In this document: positions 1-5,306 of the stretch, in pieces
Layout: every line of letters starts with the position of its first letter
How positions within the stretch are numbered: position 1 is the stretch's first letter
Source of the DNA: an uncultured Actinomycetes bacterium
GTDB lineage: Bacteria > Actinomycetota > Acidimicrobiia > Acidimicrobiales > Ilumatobacteraceae
Reading direction: 5' to 3'
DNA length: 6,803 bases
Assembly: GCA_903858075.1 (NCBI GenBank)
Contig: CAIOHI010000205.1
Coordinates: forward strand, 1 to 6,803
Made by a program: the position numbers and the translations under genes
The notes under the pieces: model-generated
Seen by the model: the letters and a program-made list of their open reading frames with translations, nothing else
Database searches by the model: none
What the model was told of the DNA's origin: nothing

Positions 1-1079
1 ATCAACCGTTCAATATGGTGCGCATAAGAATGCTCATACACGCCTTCTAATACCGATTTCATGCAGGCCATCTGAGTGGTTTCTGGAGCGGTGAATAATT
101 TTGGCAGTGGAACTTCTGCAGCAAGCACATTCATCTGGGCATAATCGGGCATCCACTGCCAATAGCAATTCCAAATGTATTCACGCCACCCAATGACTTG
201 GCGCAGAAACCCTTCCGCACTGTTGATGGGCACATTCCCTTTTTCGAACTCGGTTAAAACTGCGTCAACTACTTCACTCGGAAGCAAGAGACCGTTGTTG
301 AGATATGGCGACAACAATGAATGTGCAAGGTGCCAATTCGACTTCAACATGGCGTCTTCATGTTCGCCAAACATCGGAAGCACTTCTGTTGCAAACTTTT
401 TCAACCGTTGCAGTGCACCCGCACGGCTTGTAGCCCATAACCCCATTGGCAGTGCACCCCATGTGTAGGGAGCAACATCGGCCAGTACTTGCTGATCGAT
501 TTCATCAAGTGGAACGCTCTCAGGCACAGGCCACCTGTCATGATCGGTCTTTGGCGGTGGCTGGCGATTATCTTCATCGAAGTTCCAGCGACCACCCACT
601 GGTTCATTGCCATCCATCAACACCGACAGCCGTTTGCGTTGCCAGCGATAGAAGTCTTCCATTTTCACCGTCTTGCGAACACCCATAAATTCGCGATACG
701 CATCGGGATGACACAAGAACTGATCTGACTTCACACACCGCACCGGCATGTTCTTCAACATCTCACGTGCTGAATAACTATTCGGTTCAGTTGCCACCAC
801 TTCTTCAGGCTGAAACTCGGCAATGTGCGCATCAAGGCCACTGCGCATTGTCTTGGCAGAGCGATAATCCACTTCAAAACCATCAGCGGTGAGTTCCTTT
901 GCGAACCTCCGCATTGAAGTGATGAGGAAATGCGCACGCTGAACATGCCATCTCTTTGATGCAATTTTTTGCTCAGACTCAATAATGAGCACACAATGCG
1001 ATTCTGGTTTCGCCTCACGAAGAGCACCAATGTGGCGGTTCAACTGATCGCCAAAAACCCACACCGTCTTTTTTTGCAC
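1..1079 (-). CDS. FeS-type photolyase / cryptochrome-related protein, 3' end outside window
   Basis: Reading the minus strand from position 1079 gives 359 residues with no stop before the left edge. The protein matches the prokaryotic cryptochrome/photolyase-related family (DPRP, PhrB/FeS-BCP type), whose characterised members repair (6-4) photoproducts with blue light using FAD, a lumazine antenna and a 4Fe-4S cluster. An N-terminal alpha/beta antenna domain begins with VWVFGDQLN (residues 6-14). The linker carries GRWNFDEDNR (163-172). The helical FAD-binding region shows LSPYLNNGLLLP (256-267), EGFLRQVIGWREY (289-301) and YAHHIERL (352-359), where H354/H355 match the paired active-site histidines. 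Cys339 aligns with the first FeS ligand; the other three should lie beyond the edge. Family members are about 500 residues, so roughly 140 are missing. The start is uncertain: GTG at 1077-1079 is chosen because an in-frame stop lies at 1089-1091; GTG at 1062-1064 is the alternative. It lies 56 bp downstream of the DUF4188 gene and is probably cotranscribed. The family call is secure; the exact lesion specificity is inferred. Confidence 0.93.
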   Translation of the reverse strand, partial: MQKKTVWVFGDQLNRHIGALREAKPESHCVLIIESEQKIASKRWHVQRAHFLITSMRRFAKELTADGFEVDYRSAKTMRSGLDAHIAEFQPEEVVATEPNSYSAREMLKNMPVRCVKSDQFLCHPDAYREFMGVRKTVKMEDFYRWQRKRLSVLMDGNEPVGGRWNFDEDNRQPPPKTDHDRWPVPESVPLDEIDQQVLADVAPYTWGALPMGLWATSRAGALQRLKKFATEVLPMFGEHEDAMLKSNWHLAHSLLSPYLNNGLLLPSEVVDAVLTEFEKGNVPINSAEGFLRQVIGWREYIWNCYWQWMPDYAQMNVLAAEVPLPKLFTAPETTQMACMKSVLEGVYEHSYAHHIERL

Positions 1080-1135
1080 GACATCACACTACGACACGAT
1101 CAAAACCCACTGAATATCGTGCGTATAAAGAAAAA

Positions 1136-1648
1136 TCAGTACGGGTCGACCGCGGGCGTATCGGTGTCGGTTTCACCCAAGCGTGACTTTGCACTTTGCC
1201 CACGTTGAGCTGCGGGCACTGCACCAGTGACAGCGGCTAAGCCAAAAGTGGGCATATTGCCGTACACCGTTTCCACGGTGGCATCGGATAGCAAAATTGT
1301 TTCGTGAAAAATACCTACAGAACCGTTGTTGCGCACCTTGGCGTTGAAGCGTCGCCATGCGGGCAAATGAGCACTTTCTTGTGAACGCGAATACGCAGCG
1401 AGTTTCTCAAACGACTCCCAGTACTGCCACACCAAAACCGTGCGTCCCGATAAATAGGTGCGCGGCTTTCCCACCAGACCCAACTCTCGGTTCTTTTGCA
1501 GTTCAATGAGCATCCGCGGCATTGCGATGAATACAGGAAGCCACTTCCACGGCTTGTGCAACTCATTGAAACGCATGCCAATAAGAAAGAGCACTTTGCC
1601 ATCAGCTCCTACATCTGCTGAATAGCGACCTTTGAGAAGAGTTGTCAT
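1136..1648 (-). CDS. DUF4188-family (monooxygenase af470-like) protein
   Basis: This 170-residue soluble protein resembles the DUF4188 family (Pfam PF13826), related to the fungal Af470 monooxygenase and predicted to adopt a dimeric ferredoxin-like alpha/beta-barrel fold. No biochemical role is established for bacterial members, so the oxygenase label comes from the family only. Features seen: FLIGMRFN (residues 21-28), KWLPVF (35-40), MPRMLIELQKNRELGLVG (43-60), VLVWQYWESFEKLAAYS (71-87), AHLPAWRRF (93-101) and GIFHETI (112-118). H94 and H115 are the likeliest functional histidines. The C-terminal 30 or so residues, after about 140, are low complexity and probably disordered. ATG at 1646-1648 is preferred to an upstream TTG two codons earlier because it directly precedes the conserved start of the domain. 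No Shine-Dalgarno sequence is visible; a TATAAC element 8 nt upstream would suit a leaderless transcript. The photolyase gene follows on the same strand. Confidence 0.85.
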   Translation of the reverse strand: MTTLLKGRYSADVGADGKVLFLIGMRFNELHKPWKWLPVFIAMPRMLIELQKNRELGLVGKPRTYLSGRTVLVWQYWESFEKLAAYSRSQESAHLPAWRRFNAKVRNNGSVGIFHETILLSDATVETVYGNMPTFGLAAVTGAVPAAQRGQSAKSRLGETDTDTPAVDPY

Positions 1649-1655
1649 ACGCAAA

Positions 1656-1665
1656 GGTTATAACC
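1656..1665. promoter_or_regulatory. Palindromic candidate bidirectional -10 element
   Basis: GGTTATAACC is a perfect 10-bp palindrome in the 32-bp gap between two divergent genes. It gives TATAAC on both strands: 1659-1664 on plus, facing the lipoprotein gene (16 nt before its ATG), and 1662-1657 on minus, facing the DUF4188 gene (8 nt before its ATG). The minus spacing fits a leaderless transcript. No good -35 box was found at 16-18 bp spacing on either strand. It could equally be a small operator or chance. Confidence 0.35.
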
Positions 1666-1680
1666 AAGTAGTTTCACCTT

Positions 1681-2199
1681 ATGACTTTCACCAAAACCCG
1701 CCGCCTGAGCATCGTCGCACTTCTTTCTCTGGGCCTTCTCGCCAGCTGTTCATCAAGTGACAGCAGCGAAGCCACCGCAACTACGTCTGCATCTGAGACA
1801 ACCAGCAGCACCCCAAGCACAACGGAGCTCACAACAACCACGACAGAGCTCACGACAACGACAACGAGCACAATTGCTCTTCCTTTAAGCAACTGCGCTG
1901 GAACTGAAGAATCTCTCGCAGAGTTCGTTGGGGAGCCCCTTGGCTTCTTTGTATGCGACACAGAGTGGGCGTCATTTATGACGAAGGAATACGCACAAAC
2001 TTGTGAAAATTGCGAAAGCATCACCATCGCTCGCTGGGTAAACGGTACGTGGAAAGAAATTGGCAACTTCAATCAATATTTTTCGTTGTCGCCAGGTGAG
2101 GTAAGTAGCAAAATCAGCAAAGAGTCTTTGTGTACCATTTGGTCGACAAATCGCTCCAGTGAATTTGCTGCCAAAACAGGTTGCACTCCCGACAGCTAA
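1681..2199 (+). CDS. Predicted secreted lipoprotein with Thr/Ser-rich linker, function unknown
   Basis: This 172-residue protein has a classical lipoprotein signal peptide: basic start (K5, R7, R8), hydrophobic core (residues 9-21), and lipobox L20-A21-S22-C23. Cys23 would be lipidated and the protein anchored on the outer face of the membrane. Residues 24-66 form a Ser/Thr-rich, low-complexity linker, including two copies of a TELTTTT unit. The remaining domain of about 105 residues has six cysteines (C72, C92, C108, C111, C151, C168), enough for three disulfides, plus several Trp and Tyr; such a domain may bind a ligand or surface partner, but I recognise no family. C108 and C111 form a CENC motif that could be a disulfide or redox motif. 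ATG at 1681 is the natural start because the signal peptide follows at once. No Shine-Dalgarno is visible. The gene is divergent from the DUF4188 gene and followed after 84 bp by the phosphatase gene. Confidence 0.88.
   Translation: MTFTKTRRLSIVALLSLGLLASCSSSDSSEATATTSASETTSSTPSTTELTTTTTELTTTTTSTIALPLSNCAGTEESLAEFVGEPLGFFVCDTEWASFMTKEYAQTCENCESITIARWVNGTWKEIGNFNQYFSLSPGEVSSKISKESLCTIWSTNRSSEFAAKTGCTPDS
1822..1863 (+). repeat. Tandem 21-bp repeat, two copies, inside the lipoprotein linker
   Basis: Positions 1822-1842 and 1843-1863 are two in-frame copies of a 21-bp unit, each encoding T-E-L-T-T-T-T. Both contain GAGCTCAC, with a few third-position differences between copies. Because each unit is seven codons, copy-number change would lengthen or shorten the surface linker without breaking the frame. 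Confidence 0.8.
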
Positions 2200-2270
2200 C
2201 GATTCCTCCCCGCCCCAAATCGAGGGCCGCCACTTGTGAGAACCCACCGAACGGCGTGCTCAGCCTCTAC

Positions 2271-2275
2271 GGTGG
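2271..2275 (+). promoter_or_regulatory. Ribosome binding site supporting the phosphatase start
   Basis: GGTGG lies 8 nt upstream of ATG 2284. It favours that start over an in-frame GTG at 2236, which has no purine-rich sequence at a usable distance and would add 16 residues outside the conserved domain. Confidence 0.5.
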
Positions 2276-2283
2276 TAACCGCT

Positions 2284-2811
2284 ATGGAATTGCCCCGCGC
2301 CGCCACCCAGTTCGACGAGAAGTTCGATTCTTTTCTCGAACCTGTGCGCCACCAGCGTGTCGTGCAAGCGTTCTTCTCGCTCCTCAGCCGCATCGGTGAA
2401 TTCAGCATCATTTGGCATGCCATTGTCTGGGTACGCGCCATAGGGAGTGGCCATCGTGCGGGTCAAGCACTTGCCATGTCGCTGTTGCTCGGTGCAGAAA
2501 GCCTCATTGTGAATCAGGGTGTCAAGCGTCTTTTCAAACGTTCACGGCCCACCACCGGTGGCGATGAACGCTTCAATGTGCGCACACCAATTACTTCTTC
2601 TTTCCCCAGTGGTCATGCATCGTCGGCTTTTTTCGCCGCAACCATTTTGTGTGCATGGAGCCCAGCGAGTTGGGCCGTGTTGTGGTTTGGCATTGGTATT
2701 TGCGTTGCGCTCAGTCGCGTGATGGTGCGTTTGCATCACTTATCCGACATTATTGGCGGCGCTTTTGTGGGCACTGCCCTCGGCATTGTTGCCATTGCCG
2801 TTGTAGTTTAA
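2284..2811 (+). CDS. PAP2-family membrane phosphatase
   Basis: This 175-residue integral membrane protein belongs to the PAP2/phosphatidic acid phosphatase superfamily, which removes phosphate from lipid phosphates or pyrophosphates such as phosphatidate or undecaprenyl diphosphate. All three catalytic signatures are intact: K81-x6-R88-P89 (KRLFKRSRP), P108-S-G-H111, and S144-R145-x5-H151-x3-D155. H111 is the usual acid/base residue, H151 the nucleophile and D155 its partner. Hydrophobic segments occur around residues 41-52, 61-77, 113-127, 129-144 and 157-175. The length is near the short end of bacterial members. The substrate cannot be read from the sequence; undecaprenyl-PP recycling and lipid turnover are both possible. 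The DsbA-fold gene starts 4 bases after the stop codon, so the pair is probably translationally coupled. An upstream GTG at 2236 is a less likely start. Confidence 0.92.
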   Translation: MELPRAATQFDEKFDSFLEPVRHQRVVQAFFSLLSRIGEFSIIWHAIVWVRAIGSGHRAGQALAMSLLLGAESLIVNQGVKRLFKRSRPTTGGDERFNVRTPITSSFPSGHASSAFFAATILCAWSPASWAVLWFGIGICVALSRVMVRLHHLSDIIGGAFVGTALGIVAIAVVV

Positions 2812-2815
2812 AAAC

Positions 2816-3430
2816 GTGCCAAACACTTCCGAACGTCGCTCATTTGCCATTACTTGGGACTACCGCTGCCCGTATGGCCGCATCGCCCACAACCACGTGA
2901 TTACAGGGCTACAAGCGGGCGCACCGTGGGATGTCACCTTTCTCCCCTTTTGCTTAGGTCAAGGCCATGTGGAACCAGGCTTTCCACCCATTTGGGAAAC
3001 GCCAGAACGCGACTCAGGACTCCTTGCGCTTCAGGTGGGCATGGCTGCACGCGATACCGATACGCAAAAGTTCTGGCAGTTTCACCTCGACACCTTTGAG
3101 TTTCGCCACACACGTGCCGGCAATTTGAATAATCGCGAAGCTCTTGCATTGCTACTCACCAACGCCGGCTTCAACAGCGACGAAATTTTTGCCAAAGTGG
3201 AAAGTGGCGAACCATTGCGCTCGATTGCCGAAGAACACATGCAATACGTGCGCTCACATGAAGTGTGGGGCGTTCCTACGTTTATTCAGGGCAAGGCAGC
3301 GGTGTTTGTGCGGCTACTAGAACCAGCACTCGGCAACACTGCACTGGCCATTGACACGGTCAACCGCATCGTTGACAACTTGGAGTGGCCAATACTCAAT
3401 GAGTTCAAGCACACATCAATACCGATGTAG
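2816..3430 (+). CDS. DsbA-family thioredoxin-fold protein with single-cysteine CPYG motif
   Basis: This 204-residue protein has the DsbA-type layout: a first strand and active-site motif (ITWDYRCPYG, residues 12-21), a helical insert (about 60-145), and the cis-proline strand (WGVPTFIQG, 151-159, cis-Pro P154). The motif is C18-P19-Y20-G21, so the second cysteine of CxxC is glycine; one further cysteine lies at C46. With no signal peptide it should be cytoplasmic. The form sits between FrnE/Rv2466c-like oxidoreductases and 2-hydroxychromene-2-carboxylate isomerase-type proteins, which use a low-molecular-weight thiol; here mycothiol would be the natural partner (inference). The GTG start is 4 bases past the phosphatase stop with no Shine-Dalgarno, which argues for coupled translation. 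The gene converges on the small minus-strand gene, 20 bp away. The fold call is firm; the reaction is not known. Confidence 0.88.
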   Translation: MPNTSERRSFAITWDYRCPYGRIAHNHVITGLQAGAPWDVTFLPFCLGQGHVEPGFPPIWETPERDSGLLALQVGMAARDTDTQKFWQFHLDTFEFRHTRAGNLNNREALALLLTNAGFNSDEIFAKVESGEPLRSIAEEHMQYVRSHEVWGVPTFIQGKAAVFVRLLEPALGNTALAIDTVNRIVDNLEWPILNEFKHTSIPM

Positions 3431-3440
3431 GTGCTCTTTC

Positions 3441-3455
3441 AATAAAAGTTTTATT
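3441..3455. terminator. AT-rich palindrome at a convergent gene junction, possible weak terminator
   Basis: AATAAAAGTTTTATT is a perfect 7-bp inverted repeat around one central G, lying between the DsbA-fold stop (3430) and the small gene's stop, whose TAA it contains (3451-3453). It could give a U-rich hairpin end in both directions, but the stem has no GC pairs, so intrinsic termination would be weak. Confidence 0.25.
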
Positions 3456-3630
3456 CAGCGCTAGCGGCTGCAGCAACAACGGGCTTCGCTGTAAGCAGCG
3501 AACGAACGTCGAGCAAAAGATCGGCTACTTCGCCGCTAGAAACCAATTCACGTCGCAACATCTCGGCGAGAGCCTTGTCGATTACCGAGAGAGCTTCAAC
3601 GATTACTTCTGCGTCATGGGTCTCGGTCAT
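3451..3630 (-). CDS. Small acidic helical protein, 59 residues, unknown function
   Basis: A minus-strand reading frame from ATG 3628-3630 to TAA 3451-3453 encodes 59 residues. I do not recognise the family. It starts MTETHDAEVIVEALSVI and is predicted to form two helices, about residues 7-31 and 33-49, joined by a short SSGE turn, ending in an Ala/Val-rich tail (VVAAAASAE). It has 11 acidic against 5 Lys/Arg residues, no cysteine and no signal or membrane segment, so it should be cytoplasmic; a helical hairpin that dimerises or binds a partner is plausible. The case for it being real is strong: AAGGAA lies 5 nt upstream of the ATG, its codon use resembles its neighbours, and no competing frame fits. 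It has its own upstream region, sits divergent from the dehydrogenase gene and converges on the DsbA-fold gene. Confidence 0.78.
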   Translation of the reverse strand: MTETHDAEVIVEALSVIDKALAEMLRRELVSSGEVADLLLDVRSLLTAKPVVAAAASAE

Positions 3631-3635
3631 TTTGG

Positions 3636-3641
3636 TTCCTT
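3636..3641 (-). promoter_or_regulatory. Shine-Dalgarno sequence of the small gene
   Basis: AAGGAA on the minus strand, 5 nt before ATG 3628-3630. It is the clearest ribosome binding site in the window and the main support for the small gene and its start. Confidence 0.7.
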
Positions 3642-3651
3642 ACTTTCTTCG

Positions 3652-3669
3652 TAGTGAACTAACTCACTA
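3652..3669. promoter_or_regulatory. Inverted repeat upstream of the small gene (operator or 5' UTR hairpin)
   Basis: TAGTGA-ACTAAC-TCACTA has perfect 6-bp arms around a 6-nt spacer. It lies 10 nt upstream of the small gene's Shine-Dalgarno, inside the 115-bp divergent region shared with the dehydrogenase gene. It could be a dimeric repressor operator or, if transcribed from the minus strand, a 6-bp stem and 6-nt loop just before the ribosome binding site. Confidence 0.4.
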
Positions 3670-3730
3670 TTGTCTACCACCGACTGTACGACACTTCATA
3701 ACGCATTGCCGTCTTTTCCACCATTTCGCC

Positions 3731-3736
3731 TACCAT
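3731..3736 (+). promoter_or_regulatory. Candidate -10 hexamer for the dehydrogenase gene
   Basis: TACCAT fits the loose TANNNT pattern and sits 9 nt before ATG 3746, a spacing seen for leaderless actinobacterial transcripts. There is no Shine-Dalgarno upstream of this ATG. A pattern this loose is common by chance. Confidence 0.2.
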
Positions 3737-3745
3737 CTATTTCAC

Positions 3746-4570
3746 ATGAAACTTCCTTCTTCTCACATAGTGGTCACCGGCGCTGCCGGTGGCATTGGTA
3801 AAGCCCTCGCCCGCCGTTTCCATGCCGGTGGCGCCCGTCTCACCCTGACCGACCGCGACGAGGCACACCTCAAAGAAGTGTGTGCGGAACTCAACGCTTT
3901 GCGCCCCGATTCCGCGGTTTTCTTTGTCGCCGATATTGGCACTCAGCAAGGAAACCTCGATCTCATTGCCTTTGCACGTCAGTCATTTGGACCCATCGAT
4001 TTGTTCTTCGCCAATGCCGGCGTTGGCCTAGGAGACGACCTGCTTTCAGAACCAGCAGCTTGGGAAAATAGTTTCAACATCAACGTGCATGCTCATCGTT
4101 GGGCCGCTGAAGCTCTCATGCCGGAATGGCTCGAGCTTGGCAGTGGGTACTTTTGTTCAACAGCTTCTGCCGCGGGTTTGCTCGCGCAAATTGGTTCTGG
4201 CCCGTACTCGGTAACCAAGCATGCAGCAGTTGCATTTGCAGAGTGGCTTTCCATTACGTATCACGACCGCGGTATTCGTGTGAGCTGCTTGTGCCCACAG
4301 GGCGTGAACACCAACATGCTGAACCCACCAGGTGCCGACACTGGCGGCTTTGCCAGCGCAGGTGACGTTGTGAAAATGGCAGGTGCAGTTTTAGAGCCTG
4401 AAGATGTTGCAGAAGAAGTTGTGCAAGCAATTCAAGAAGAGCGCTTTCTCATTTTGCCCCACGATGAAGTGGTGACCTATATGACCACACGCGCTACGCA
4501 ACACGAGCGTTGGTTGCGGGGCATGCGCCGTTTGCAGAGCCGCGTTTTTAAAACTGCGACAGGTCAATAA
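3746..4570 (+). CDS. Short-chain dehydrogenase/reductase (classical SDR)
   Basis: This 274-residue NAD(P)-dependent oxidoreductase has the full set of classical SDR motifs: T11-G-A-A-G-G-I-G18 dinucleotide loop, D63-I64 adenine pocket, N90-A-G92, catalytic N113, S141, Y154 and K158 (YSVTK), and P184-Q-G186 after strand 6. D36 at the end of the second strand suggests NAD(H) preference over NADP(H). The C-terminal part (about 205-274) holds extra helices with a substrate-lid character (LPHDEVVTY, 237-245). The length is usual for the group. Substrate is unknown; SDRs of this type in actinobacteria act on alcohols, ketones, steroids or acyl chains. The frame remains open upstream to 3575, but the Rossmann domain begins directly after ATG 3746, and the longer form would run antisense through the small gene. 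Its last 23 bases overlap the end of the convergent isomerase-like gene. Confidence 0.93.
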   Translation: MKLPSSHIVVTGAAGGIGKALARRFHAGGARLTLTDRDEAHLKEVCAELNALRPDSAVFFVADIGTQQGNLDLIAFARQSFGPIDLFFANAGVGLGDDLLSEPAAWENSFNINVHAHRWAAEALMPEWLELGSGYFCSTASAAGLLAQIGSGPYSVTKHAAVAFAEWLSITYHDRGIRVSCLCPQGVNTNMLNPPGADTGGFASAGDVVKMAGAVLEPEDVAEEVVQAIQEERFLILPHDEVVTYMTTRATQHERWLRGMRRLQSRVFKTATGQ

Positions 4571-5300
4571 ACGCATCAAGAACGCTGCGGTTGCCGAATA
4601 CTTCGGCACCACTTGCAATTGCTTCATCAACGCTCATTCGACGCCACACCACTTGTAACAACACTTGAGCAGATGCACGTAAGGCAACGTCGCCCTTGCC
4701 ATGTTCGCGAGTTACTTCTATGCCCCCTTCTTGAGGAGTCAGCATCCACTCCCCGTCGGTATCGGTGCAATGAAAGTGAACAGTGCCAGGTAGTTGTGCT
4801 TTTTCTTTCAGCCGCGGTACAAAAACAGTGAGCAGTTCATCTATTCCGTCGGCACACATGGTTGCATCGGCTGCACCTACTGCCCCGCCAGCAAGTTCTG
4901 CATCGAAACGATGCACTAATACTTCTTGCGCCTGACGACGCTTGGCCCATCGGCCCACATCGCCACCCGTAAAGGTCCATACAGGCTCGGTATCGCTCAC
5001 ACTGGCTAGGTACTTCTCAATAACTGCTGCACCCTCACGAAACCATTGCACCATGGTGGCATCGGTTTCAGGTTTTGCAGCACGTGGAGAACCCTTCGGG
5101 TCGGCAGCGTTGGTTTCAAGCATGTAGTGAAACCAACGCTGTACTTTGCCTACGTGAAAAACAAGGTCGCCCACGTTCCACCCTGGGCAACTAGCCACAG
5201 ATGCGTTGAGACCACTCACTTGTGCTGCGCTAATGAAGCGTGCATTTTCTGCAGCAAATGTTGCTAAATATTCCGCACCGGTGAGTTGCTCGTAGCTCAC
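4548..5300 (-). CDS. Mycothiol-dependent maleylpyruvate isomerase family protein
   Basis: This 250-residue protein resembles the maleylpyruvate isomerase family of actinobacteria (TIGR03083; MDMPI N-terminal domain of the DinB/YfiT fold). In the studied Corynebacterium enzyme a metal bound by one His and a Glu-x3-His pair activates mycothiol. Equivalent residues here are H49, after the CPGWNVGDLVFHV stretch (38-50), and E126-x3-H130 in QEVLVHRF, so the metal site looks complete. The C-terminal part (about 150-250) matches the second MDMPI domain. The exact substrate is unknown, and most family members have not been tested. The start is GTG 5298-5300, only 6 bp after the stop of the oxidoreductase gene, with no clear Shine-Dalgarno, consistent with translational coupling at the end of a NudC-oxidoreductase-isomerase run. 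Its 3' end overlaps the dehydrogenase gene. Confidence 0.88.
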   Translation of the reverse strand: MSYEQLTGAEYLATFAAENARFISAAQVSGLNASVASCPGWNVGDLVFHVGKVQRWFHYMLETNAADPKGSPRAAKPETDATMVQWFREGAAVIEKYLASVSDTEPVWTFTGGDVGRWAKRRQAQEVLVHRFDAELAGGAVGAADATMCADGIDELLTVFVPRLKEKAQLPGTVHFHCTDTDGEWMLTPQEGGIEVTREHGKGDVALRASAQVLLQVVWRRMSVDEAIASGAEVFGNRSVLDAFIDLSQF

Positions 5301-5306
5301 AGTGAG

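Larger units (their letters stand above)
3631..3745. other. Divergent intergenic region, the longest non-coding stretch
   Basis: This 115-bp stretch separates the small minus-strand gene from the dehydrogenase gene and must contain the start signals of both. It holds the small gene's Shine-Dalgarno, the 18-bp inverted repeat and a weak TANNNT element. I see no convincing paired -35/-10 promoter on either strand and no further coding frame. Confidence 0.6.

Noticed and set aside
755..1030. Minus-strand frame of 91 residues
   Set aside because: It overlaps the photolyase coding region in another frame and shows no family signature; the photolyase reading is unambiguous.
1642..1647. TTGTCA as a -35 box for the lipoprotein gene
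   Set aside because: Only 11 bp separates it from the TATAAC at 1659-1664, too short for a normal promoter, and no other -10 fits at 16-18 bp.
1822..1863. Tandem repeat as a CRISPR or mobile element trace
   Set aside because: Only two adjacent 21-bp units without spacers, fully explained by a codon-level repeat in a low-complexity linker.
1674..2072. Minus-strand frame of 132 residues with a valine-rich stretch
   Set aside because: The valine run is only the antisense of the lipoprotein's threonine linker.
2236..2283. GTG start at 2236 for the PAP2 gene
   Set aside because: No ribosome binding site at a usable distance; the added residues are not hydrophobic or conserved, while ATG 2284 has GGTGG 8 nt upstream.
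3575..3745. Upstream in-frame extension of the dehydrogenase (57 more codons)
   Set aside because: It runs antisense through the better supported small gene, has no dehydrogenase-like sequence, and the Rossmann motif begins just after ATG 3746.
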